Below are positions 46,886 to 53,961 of a stretch of 64,000 nt of DNA, one piece after another. Origin of the DNA: Saprospiraceae bacterium (GTDB lineage Bacteria; Bacteroidota; Bacteroidia; Chitinophagales; Saprospiraceae); NCBI GenBank assembly GCA_016719615.1, contig JADJYQ010000005.1, forward strand, positions 186,001 through 250,000. The letters are read 5' to 3'. How positions within the stretch are numbered: the first letter of the stretch is position 1; the number at the start of each line of letters is the position of its first letter. Below the pieces are notes generated by a model. It searched no databases and was not told the origin of the DNA. It worked only from the letters and a program-made list of their open reading frames with translations. Made by a program: the position numbers and the translations under genes.

Positions 46886-47318
46886 TCATGGCTGTATGCG
46901 GAATATTATCCTCTAAATATTCTTCTCCCATACATTCAAAACCAAATGATTCATAAAACGGAATCAAATAAGATTGTGCCGAAATTTTAACGGCTGTGTC
47001 TGGAAAAAAACTTTCACTATATGCAAGGCTTTGTTTCATGATTAATTTTCCCGCACCGGTCCTTCTGAAATTTTTGTGGCTGACCACACGGCCTATAGAA
47101 CTGTAGCCATCATAAGAAATGCCCGGCGGAACTAATCTGCTCCCGGCTACGATCTGTTCTCCCTGTTTCCCGATTACATGGTAACAATGGGGATCTTTTC
47201 CATCCAAATCCTGATAAGGGCAATTTTGTTCTAATACAAATACTTCAAGTCGCAGCTGTATGATACCATAAAGCTCATCGAGTTTAAGTTGATTGAAATG
47301 TTTTACAATGATTTCCAA
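46854..47318 (-). CDS. GNAT family acetyltransferase, ElaA-like
   Basis: 154 residues. ElaA-type start (LYGIIQLRLEVFVLEQNCPYQDLDGKD), the acetyl-CoA-binding segment IGRVVSHKNFRRTGAGKLIMKQSL (R-x-x-G-x-G/A) and the end PFYESFGFECMGEEYLEDNIPHTAMI. The acceptor of ElaA proteins is unknown. Cytoplasmic. Its 3' end overlaps the convergent mutase gene by 32 bp. Confidence 0.88.
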   Translation of the reverse strand: MEIIVKHFNQLKLDELYGIIQLRLEVFVLEQNCPYQDLDGKDPHCYHVIGKQGEQIVAGSRLVPPGISYDGYSSIGRVVSHKNFRRTGAGKLIMKQSLAYSESFFPDTAVKISAQSYLIPFYESFGFECMGEEYLEDNIPHTAMIRPSGLPLPD

Positions 47319-47482
47319 GACAGGGCGAAAATAATGAGATATTTCATTTTAATGGAAATTCTGATTAAAACTTGAGAGTCTTCTCATGATAGAAGGGAAA
47401 ATGATTATCTAAAATCTCAAGCATAAAAATTTCTTAACTCAATAATATTCCTCATCCTGCCAATCCTATAAATCCTCAAATC

Positions 47483-48451
47483 TTAGTCTATCTTAGTTAA
47501 GAACACCGGTGCCATTTGTATTTTTAGACTATTGTCTGTAAGCTGTTTCAATTCTTTGGTTTTCCAGTTCATAAGCATGATATGGAACTGTTTTTCTTCC
47601 GGATCAGATCGGTTAAAGGCCAGCCATTGTCCATCCGGACTCCAGTCATGCCAACCATCGGCATGATCGCTCTCCAAAACCTTCCATCGCTTGCTTCCAT
47701 CAGGTGTAACTCCAAAAATACCATGCTTGCCATCTTGTTTAGAAATATAGCTAATGAAGTTTTCAGTGGGATGCCAACGGGCTGCACCGGCTTTGTATCC
47801 ATAGTCTTTGAATGAAATATTATCTTTTGGATACTCGGTAAGTTTTCGGACATGACTTCCATCCGAATTCATAATGTAAAGCTCTTCAGTTTCATTGCGG
47901 TCTCTTTTGTTTTTCTTGTAAGTATATACAATGTACTTTCCATCATTTGAGAACAGTGGGTCTCTGAAATATGCAGCAGTGTCTTTTGTCAATTGTGTAA
48001 ATGTTCCCGTTTGTGTGTTGATTAAAAACAACTGATGTCTGATGTCTTTTCCAATGCGTCCGGTAACAATCATTTCATCGCCATTGTTTCGACTCCCCAT
48101 CCAGCTGTCTTCGAGTCGCAGATTGCTGATTTTGCGAACATGGGCACCATCCGGATTCATTTCATATAAATAATAATTCCGGTAAGCACTGTCGCGGTCG
48201 CTTATAAAGAACAAACGATTGTCAAAGGCATAATAGGTCCATGCAACATCTTTGTGTTGAGTGAGGTTTTTTTTATCGCCGCCATCCATGTTCATGATCA
48301 TAATTTCCCAGTCATCGGCGGTCGTATCCAAAGTACGAATGTTGTAGGCTATCAGATAGGGATTTTCTTTATTTGATATTGATTGCGTCATACACGGCAA
48401 AGAGGTCAAACAGAACAAAAATGCGATGCTTAAAAGATTAAAAAATTTCAT
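47483..48451 (-). CDS. TolB-like beta-propeller (PD40) protein
   Basis: 322 residues. Signal peptide to about residue 23 (PCMTQ). The body is a series of PD40/WD40-like blades: repeated patterns such as YEMNPDGAHVRKISN, YIMNSDGSHVRKLTEYP, and DWSPDGQWLAFNRSD. These are shared with TolB and with the beta-propeller of S9 peptidases, but no peptidase domain follows. It is therefore probably a periplasmic binding protein. A run of eleven T lies 26 bp upstream of its start (48478-48488), which could be hypervariable. Confidence 0.82.
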   Translation of the reverse strand: MKFFNLLSIAFLFCLTSLPCMTQSISNKENPYLIAYNIRTLDTTADDWEIMIMNMDGGDKKNLTQHKDVAWTYYAFDNRLFFISDRDSAYRNYYLYEMNPDGAHVRKISNLRLEDSWMGSRNNGDEMIVTGRIGKDIRHQLFLINTQTGTFTQLTKDTAAYFRDPLFSNDGKYIVYTYKKNKRDRNETEELYIMNSDGSHVRKLTEYPKDNISFKDYGYKAGAARWHPTENFISYISKQDGKHGIFGVTPDGSKRWKVLESDHADGWHDWSPDGQWLAFNRSDPEEKQFHIMLMNWKTKELKQLTDNSLKIQMAPVFLTKID

Positions 48452-48534
48452 ATTTTTTAAATTTGGTTAAATGCAGCTTTTTTTTTTTGCAAAGAAATAC
48501 AGGAACAGCGAAATGGATTTGTAAAAAATTGACC

Positions 48535-49353
48535 TCAGCCAACTGCAACGTAATTCGTAAAATCGCTGTGAAGTTTTCGATATTGTTTCGGACTAAATCC
48601 CGAGAATAACTTAAACTCATGATGAAAATGAGCTAGATCGTAATAACCGCATTGCATCGCAATTTCAGACCAGGTTTTGAGCGGGTCTTCTTCCGCAAAA
48701 TGAATGGCTTTCTGAAAGCGGATGATTTTCATGTATTGTTTAGGACTCATTCCAACATGCTCCATAAAGATCTTGATGAAATGGCGGTGCGAAAATCCTA
48801 CCTTTTGAGTTAGTTTTTCAATGGTAAATGGTTCAGGGGATTGGGTGATACATTGAATTGAATAGTCTATAAATGGATTTTGGACCAAAGGATGAATATG
48901 GTAATTTAAAAAATGGCTTTCCATTTTCGCAAACATTTGTTCAGCATCCACACATGCTAACAACAGGTCTCGCAAGCTTTGAATTTCGGAGTTTAGTGCC
49001 AGTTCAGCATCTACCGTTAAATTTGTAAACGCATGCAACGGAGCTTTTATAAATGGATAAGATTTTCCTTTATGAAAATTGACAACAATCATCTCCTGTT
49101 CAAGTCCGGAAGGAATCGTAATGGACTGATTTCTTATTCCTGAAAACCAGATTCTTTTGCAGGATTGGATTTCTTTTAAACTTACATTGTCGTAAATGGA
49201 CTTCGGTGTTTCAGTGAGGTCAATTACGAGATAGGTATTTCCGTCCGGAAAAAAGCGATCCAATTGATGATCCGGTATATAATCTTTGTAATAGAGAAAA
49301 TGATCGATAAATAAATCCAGCGGTGCTGCAGGCTTATGTATTTTTAAGATCAT
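48535..49353 (-). CDS. AraC family transcription regulator
   Basis: 272 residues. The N-terminal half (1-150) fits the DUF6597-type sensor domain of AraC regulators (LDLFIDHFLYYKDY, RFFPDGNTYLVIDL). The C-terminal half has the two helix-turn-helix units: FTIEKLTQKVGFSHRHFIKIFMEHVGMSPKQYMKIIRFQKAI and WSEIAMQCGYYDLAHFHHEFKLFSGFSPKQYRKL. The ligand and target are unknown. It is divergent from the M43-like protease gene, which is a natural candidate target. A -7-like TATATTTG is 5 nt before the ATG. Confidence 0.9.
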   Translation of the reverse strand: MILKIHKPAAPLDLFIDHFLYYKDYIPDHQLDRFFPDGNTYLVIDLTETPKSIYDNVSLKEIQSCKRIWFSGIRNQSITIPSGLEQEMIVVNFHKGKSYPFIKAPLHAFTNLTVDAELALNSEIQSLRDLLLACVDAEQMFAKMESHFLNYHIHPLVQNPFIDYSIQCITQSPEPFTIEKLTQKVGFSHRHFIKIFMEHVGMSPKQYMKIIRFQKAIHFAEEDPLKTWSEIAMQCGYYDLAHFHHEFKLFSGFSPKQYRKLHSDFTNYVAVG

Positions 49354-49358
49354 TAGTG

Positions 49359-49366
49359 CAAATATA
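49359..49366 (-). promoter_or_regulatory. -7-like element directly at the AraC gene start
   Basis: TATATTTG on the minus strand, 5 nt upstream of the ATG; same arrangement as pcm. Confidence 0.3.
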
Positions 49367-49421
49367 TAAAATCAATAGGGAGGAAAGGATCCATAAAGTT
49401 TCGAACTTTGCATTCATTCAT

Positions 49422-50357
49422 ATGCAAATTAAAACACAGATACGACTTATATCAATATACTTGATTTACGTATTGCTGCTTTTTATCTTGCCCAATTGTG
49501 GAACAAAAACCAGACTGCAGAAAGAAACTGTCGCAGAAAGCATTGAAAATCCTTTGATGGATTCATTACAATACTTGAAGTGGATTCAGAATCTGGATAC
49601 CGCAAACATCGATCATTTTAAAGTCAACATCAATATACATTTTGTAAAACATCCAGAATGGGCAACATTTTATAGAGGGTCTCCTGAAGATTCGGAAATA
49701 TCAAACGGATTGCACTGGGCAGGTTTATTGATCAATCACGCAAACTGGGTTTTGGATTCTTTAGGGGAGAGTCCGATTTCAAAGCAGAATATGAGGGGAG
49801 ATGCACATTACAATTATCATATCTATTCAGAACCCGGGCATATTACGGATAGCTTTGGTGGAATCTGGTTTTGGGATCAGCGCGCCCCTGCAATTTTCCC
49901 ATACGGTGACAAGGTCTTAAATATTGTCATTCAGGATGATGGCAAACGATTGCTCAACGGCAGTGCCTGCGGTTTGAATTTTTGCAATTCACTCATCCTT
50001 TACGGCGCTTATCAAAATGTAAAGTTCAAAGGAAAATTTGGTTGGTGGTCCTTTGCGTCTTTGTTAAATCATGAGGTCGGGCATATTTTTGGATTATGTC
50101 ATTCCTTTGCATGCGACAACGAATGTGCGGGAGTGGACCTGGACCCGACAGCGGAATGTTATAGTGGTCCCTGTTACAATGATTGCGGCGGACCCAATTA
50201 TGGCTTATGCAATAACTGGCTGGCCAACAGCAACAACATGATGGGTTACAATGCGAATCAAAATGCACTTACCCCCTGCCAGTGGAAACGGATCATGATA
50301 AATCTCCACCCCAAAGCTCAAAGCTCAAAGCTCAAAGCTCAAAGCAATATTATTTAA
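49422..50357 (+). CDS. Metzincin zinc protease (M43/pappalysin-like), putative lipoprotein
   Basis: 311 residues from the ATG at 49422; the longer frame from 49323 overlaps the AraC gene and gives no signal peptide. The N-terminal hydrophobic segment ends FILPNCGTK, so Cys24 may be lipidated. The extended zinc motif is LLNHEVGHIFGLCH (HExxHxxGxxH) and the Met-turn is NNMMGYN. Several Cys (CDNEC, CYSGPCYNDCGG) suggest disulphides, as in pappalysins. The C-terminal tail (KAQSSKLKAQS) is coded by a 7-bp repeat array, so the original stop was probably earlier or different. Divergent to the AraC regulator. Confidence 0.83.
   Translation: MQIKTQIRLISIYLIYVLLLFILPNCGTKTRLQKETVAESIENPLMDSLQYLKWIQNLDTANIDHFKVNINIHFVKHPEWATFYRGSPEDSEISNGLHWAGLLINHANWVLDSLGESPISKQNMRGDAHYNYHIYSEPGHITDSFGGIWFWDQRAPAIFPYGDKVLNIVIQDDGKRLLNGSACGLNFCNSLILYGAYQNVKFKGKFGWWSFASLLNHEVGHIFGLCHSFACDNECAGVDLDPTAECYSGPCYNDCGGPNYGLCNNWLANSNNMMGYNANQNALTPCQWKRIMINLHPKAQSSKLKAQSNII
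50312..50346 (+). repeat. 7-bp tandem array CAAAGCT, five units
   Basis: Four exact CAAAGCT units and one CAAAGCA, forming the 3' end of the protease gene. As 7 is not a multiple of 3, the repeat is translated in all three phases in turn. Confidence 0.85.
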
Positions 50358-50404
50358 CAAGTAAAGTTCTGAAAAATAATTTGAAAAAATACGTATTTAT
50401 TTGA

Positions 50405-50569
50405 ACTAACATTCGTTAGGGCGTGTTTTTTTCTAACAGACTAACAGACTAACAGACTAACAGACTAACAGACTAACAGACTAACAGACTAACAGACTAA
50501 CAGACTAACAGACTAACAGACTAACAGACTAACAGACTATTCCTCCAAGCAGTCAAGCAGTCAAGCAGA
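50405..50569. repeat. Composite repeat: ACTAACATTCGTTAG, 13 exact 8-bp units, then a second 8-bp array
   Basis: ACTAACATTCGTTAG (50405-50419) is followed by AACAGACT repeated 13 times without error (50435-50538), then CAAGCAGT, CAAGCAGT and CAAGCAGA (50546-50569). There are no unique spacers, so it is not a CRISPR. The same 15-mer (one base different) and the same 8-mer unit occur at 28865-28942. Confidence 0.9.
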
Positions 50570-50592
50570 CTCAAAGACCTCCTCCCACAAGC

Positions 50593-51009
50593 CTATTCCT
50601 TCCAAACCACCTGACTCATCACAATATCCATGAGTTTTCCAGAGCAGAGGCCCTGAACGGTTACGGCATTTCCTACAACAGCAGCATTTTTAGATTTTTC
50701 CAGAAATCGAGGATCCATTTCACATTGAATAGTGCTTAATGGATTCCCCGTATCGAGTATCCAGATGGTCTTGTTTTCTACCTGTTGAATTTCCGTTATG
50801 GTGCCATTCACGGCGATGATTTTATTCAGGTATTTTGATTGTGCGGTTTCTTCATTGGTTTCAAATTCTTCCAATAAGGCAGCAGCAGTCATGCTAAAAT
50901 CTGCTTTGGTTTCTGTGAGATCTGCATGCGGTTTATTATACATTTTATAAACCACAATGGCAGCGATACAGAAGAAAGCGGCCAGAAAAAAATAAACTCG
51001 TCTGTTCAT
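50593..51009 (-). CDS. Membrane-anchored OB-fold (tRNA_anti-like) protein
   Basis: 138 residues. One N-terminal membrane helix (VYFFLAAFFCIAAIVVY) followed by an OB-fold of the tRNA_anti-like type: AALLEEFETNEETAQSKYLNKIIAVNGTITEI and later VVGNAVTVQGLCSG. In Bacteroidota such proteins are short and membrane-anchored, with the OB-fold outside or in the periplasm. No partner is known. Despite the family name a tRNA role is unsupported. It stands alone, downstream of the large 8-bp array. Confidence 0.8.
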   Translation of the reverse strand: MNRRVYFFLAAFFCIAAIVVYKMYNKPHADLTETKADFSMTAAALLEEFETNEETAQSKYLNKIIAVNGTITEIQQVENKTIWILDTGNPLSTIQCEMDPRFLEKSKNAAVVGNAVTVQGLCSGKLMDIVMSQVVWKE

Positions 51010-51066
51010 ATTTTTTAATTATTTAAAAAGAATTCATTTAATATAAAAGTATTCTCTCTGCGCTTT

Positions 51067-51088
51067 ATCTGCGCGATCTGCGGGAAAC
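51067..51088 (+). repeat. Interspersed repeat ATCTGCGCGATCTGCGGGAA type
   Basis: Second good copy of the element at 43309-43330, again between genes. Confidence 0.55.
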
Positions 51089-51109
51089 AAAAAAGTCCAT
51101 TGTTTTCCT

Positions 51110-52105
51110 TTACAATATCCCCAACCAGGATTCTGCCGATCTATAATTCAACCAACTCTTTTCATCTTCATCGTATGCAGAATGCGCTATCAATTTTCCC
51201 GGTTCCAATTCTCCTAAGGGAAACGGATAGTCACTACCTAATGCCACTTTATCAATTCCAAAAAGCGAAATCAGTTTATCCAACATGTCTTCATCATGTA
51301 CCAGTGAATCCACCCAAAATTTGCCTAAATATTTATCTGGATGATGGGGATTATCTACAGCTACAAGATCTGGTCTGACATCATAACCATGTTTGATTCT
51401 TCCATACGTTCCGGGAAAAGAACCACCACCATGTGCAAATGCAACGCGCAGATCCGGAAATTTTTCAAAAACCCCTCCGAAGATCATACTGCATACAGCC
51501 AATGAAGTTTCAGCAGGCATGCCTACCAACCAAGGCAACCAGTATTTATTCATTTTTTCTTTGCCCATCATATCCCAGGGATGTATAAATAAGGCTGCTC
51601 CCAAGGCTTCGGCTTCTGCATAGAAGTCGAATAATTCTTTGGCATCGAGATTCCATGAATTAATATGCGAACCAATTTCAAAACCTGCCAAACCCAGCGT
51701 ATTCATACAACGCTGCATTTCAGCAATAGCCAATTGCGGATCCTGCATGGGCAATGTTCCCAATCCTATAAAGCGATCCGGATACAAATGGATTACATGT
51801 GCAAGATGATCGTTTAAATAACGAGCTACATCCAATCCGTCTTTAGCTTGTGCCCAATACGAAAATAATACGGGAATTGTACTTAACACTTGAATGTGGA
51901 TACCTTGTTGATCGCATTCTGAAATTCTCGTAGCGGGATCCCAGCAATTATTTTGAATCTCGCGGAAGAATTTTCCGTCGATCATCATTTTAGCACTGCA
52001 GTTGGAATGCTGTTCCAGATTTATGAATCCTCCATAGCCAAATTTATCTGCCCACTTAGGAAGTGTCTCCGGAATTATATGCGTATGAATGTCAATTTTT
52101 TTCAT
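51110..52105 (-). CDS. Aminocarboxymuconate-semialdehyde decarboxylase-like amidohydrolase
   Basis: 331 residues, matching ACMSD. Zinc ligands are visible: DIHTHIIP (HxH), the His in ALFIHPWDMMG, the His in FAHGGGSFP and the Asp in LGSDYPFPLGE. ACMSD removes CO2 from 2-amino-3-carboxymuconate 6-semialdehyde in the kynurenine pathway of tryptophan breakdown. It lies 9 bp after tryptophan 2,3-dioxygenase and the RidA-type deaminase, in the same operon, which supports the call beyond the generic amidohydrolase fold. Confidence 0.88.
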   Translation of the reverse strand: MKKIDIHTHIIPETLPKWADKFGYGGFINLEQHSNCSAKMMIDGKFFREIQNNCWDPATRISECDQQGIHIQVLSTIPVLFSYWAQAKDGLDVARYLNDHLAHVIHLYPDRFIGLGTLPMQDPQLAIAEMQRCMNTLGLAGFEIGSHINSWNLDAKELFDFYAEAEALGAALFIHPWDMMGKEKMNKYWLPWLVGMPAETSLAVCSMIFGGVFEKFPDLRVAFAHGGGSFPGTYGRIKHGYDVRPDLVAVDNPHHPDKYLGKFWVDSLVHDEDMLDKLISLFGIDKVALGSDYPFPLGELEPGKLIAHSAYDEDEKSWLNYRSAESWLGIL

Positions 52106-52114
52106 TCCTTTTCT

Positions 52115-53215
52115 TTACTGCTGATTAAAATAAAAGCCCAGCATTTTTTTCATACTTTGCGGAAGCTCGGGCAATTCTGAACGAGGTATCAGCAATGTTG
52201 AAATATTGTGAAAGTCAATAAAAATTTGATGCTTTTTTACAGTATCCATTAAATATTCATGTCCGGAAGAACCTCCTGTTCCTGATTTGCGGCCGAGCAT
52301 TCGCATGACCATTTGTGCATGTCTGTATCTCCAGTTGGTCAATAACTCATCCATTTCTGTAATCGTGTTGAGCAGTCTGCAGGGCAATTGCAATAAGGGT
52401 TCACTGCCGTAAAGATGTATCAATAAAGCGGCCATGGCTGCTTTGAAAGATATACGCATTTTACCTTCGGCGATCTGTTGTGCATGAAAATCGGGATTGA
52501 AAATATTGGCGAAATAATTATCCGTATCACCATTCATTTTGAGGCGCATGGCTTTTTCATGTTCAGATAAATAATCACTGGATTGTATGGCATCTCGTTC
52601 GCGTTGGAGCATGTTATTCACGGCCTGCATGTATTTGCTCTTAAAATCGAATTCATCCATTTGTAAAAATGGAGTTCTTTCAAGCCAGGCCTCAATAAGA
52701 TCAAACAAACTGGATGCTGTTTCGTGTTTTTGTATTTCTGTTTGTTGCTCTTCGCTGAATTCCTTGTAATAAGCATGTGGTGTATAACTGATCCGTTTTT
52801 CTATTTTTAAGCCCAACATGACTTCGAGTTTTCGAAACTGAAAACTCTGAAAACCGGATGCAGGAAATAAATAGCCTCTGAAATCCAGAAAATCCAAGGG
52901 AGTCATCGTTTCCAGAACTTTGATTTGCTGAATTAACAATTTGAGTATTTCATTCACGCGTTCCAACCTCGATACCGCAACGTCTATATTTTTTTCATCA
53001 ACTTTATCAGATGCAAACATCTTCATCACCGAATCTACTTCATGTAAAATTTGCCTGAACCACAATTCATAAACCTGGTGGATGATGATGAACAACATTT
53101 CTTCATGCGCTTCTTTCCCAAGTTGTGCACTTCGTGGATGCTGGGCGTCTAGGATTTTCTCTAATCCAAGGTAACTGCTGTAATGTATTGAGGTGTATTT
53201 TTTATCCTGACTCAT
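52115..53215 (-). CDS. Tryptophan 2,3-dioxygenase family protein
   Basis: 366 residues. Family motifs: HEEMLFIIIHQVYELWFRQILHE (substrate-side His and the YELWF core), LDFLDFRGYLFPASGFQSFQFRKLE, and the heme/substrate-binding RYRHAQMVMRMLGRKSGTGGSSGHEYL. The enzyme opens the indole ring of L-tryptophan to give N-formylkynurenine, using heme and oxygen. Its stop codon is 9 bp from ACMSD and its start overlaps the RidA stop by 4 bp, so the three are translated from one mRNA. Longer than the 280-residue bacterial TDO and closer to the eukaryote-like type. Confidence 0.9.
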   Translation of the reverse strand: MSQDKKYTSIHYSSYLGLEKILDAQHPRSAQLGKEAHEEMLFIIIHQVYELWFRQILHEVDSVMKMFASDKVDEKNIDVAVSRLERVNEILKLLIQQIKVLETMTPLDFLDFRGYLFPASGFQSFQFRKLEVMLGLKIEKRISYTPHAYYKEFSEEQQTEIQKHETASSLFDLIEAWLERTPFLQMDEFDFKSKYMQAVNNMLQRERDAIQSSDYLSEHEKAMRLKMNGDTDNYFANIFNPDFHAQQIAEGKMRISFKAAMAALLIHLYGSEPLLQLPCRLLNTITEMDELLTNWRYRHAQMVMRMLGRKSGTGGSSGHEYLMDTVKKHQIFIDFHNISTLLIPRSELPELPQSMKKMLGFYFNQQ

Positions 53216-53634
53216 AAGGGTTTGTAAGCTATGGCTTTGATTTCTATTAATAAATGCGGATGTGGTAATTGATGCACGGCTACAGTCGTTCTCGTAGGAC
53301 CATCGAAATCAAAAAAGGAATTATATATTTCGTTGTAGCCTTTAAAGTCATTCATGGAAACGAGAAAAGTAGTAATCTCCACAATATCAGAAAGATCTGC
53401 ATTTGCCGATTGAAGAATTTCTTTGATATTTTCAATAACCGCTTTGGTTTGTAATCTGATATCGAGCTGTGTGGTTCCCATTTCATCAACTTCAACCCCT
53501 TCAAAACTGTTGTCGGGTTTTCTGCTGCTGGTCCCCGATACAAATAAAAAATCTCCGGCTCTTTTGATATGTGGAAATTTACCCCGGGGTTTAGCTTTGC
53601 CTTCTACAAGACGGGAAGATTTGTTTTCTAGCAT
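53212..53634 (-). CDS. RidA family protein, probable 2-aminomuconate deaminase
   Basis: 140 residues from the ATG at 53634; an ATG at 53679 would add 15 residues with no family match. The sequence matches 2-aminomuconate deaminases: GKAKPRGKFPHIKRAGDFLFVSGTSSRKPDN, VEVDEMGTTQLDIRLQTKAVIENIKEIL, and the RidA end RTTVAVHQLPHPHLLIEIKAIAY with the key Arg. It hydrolyses 2-aminomuconate to 4-oxalocrotonate, two steps after ACMSD in the 2-aminomuconate branch (the intervening dehydrogenase is not here). First gene of the tryptophan-degradation operon; overlaps TDO by 4 bp (ATGA). Confidence 0.85.
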   Translation of the reverse strand: MLENKSSRLVEGKAKPRGKFPHIKRAGDFLFVSGTSSRKPDNSFEGVEVDEMGTTQLDIRLQTKAVIENIKEILQSANADLSDIVEITTFLVSMNDFKGYNEIYNSFFDFDGPTRTTVAVHQLPHPHLLIEIKAIAYKPL

Positions 53635-53961
53635 GTGGTAAAGATATGGAATTGTAAAAGAACCGATACCTGCATTCATAGCTTAAAATAAAATGATGAA
53701 AAACTGATTTTTATTGGCTGTATGTAAAACTTAACCAACAAAGACGAAAAGAAGTAAGATGAAATATTCTATTAACATTCAGGGAGTTGAAATAAATCTG
53801 AAGGAGTTCGTTCTTTTGGGTTTTGCGCAATTTGAAGATATGCTCACAAGCCAGAATTTTATTTAATATGAAGCCAGAATTTAAATGGGAATCAAGAGAT
53901 TAATTAATCGAATTACAAATATAAATGATTGTAATACAATATTATATATAGTATTATATAT

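Noticed and set aside
49323..49421. Longer start for the M43-like protease
   Set aside because: It overlaps the AraC gene and its promoter element and hides the signal peptide that starts at 49422.
50435..50538. Possible CRISPR array
   Set aside because: The 8-bp units are directly adjacent with no spacers and no cas genes are nearby.
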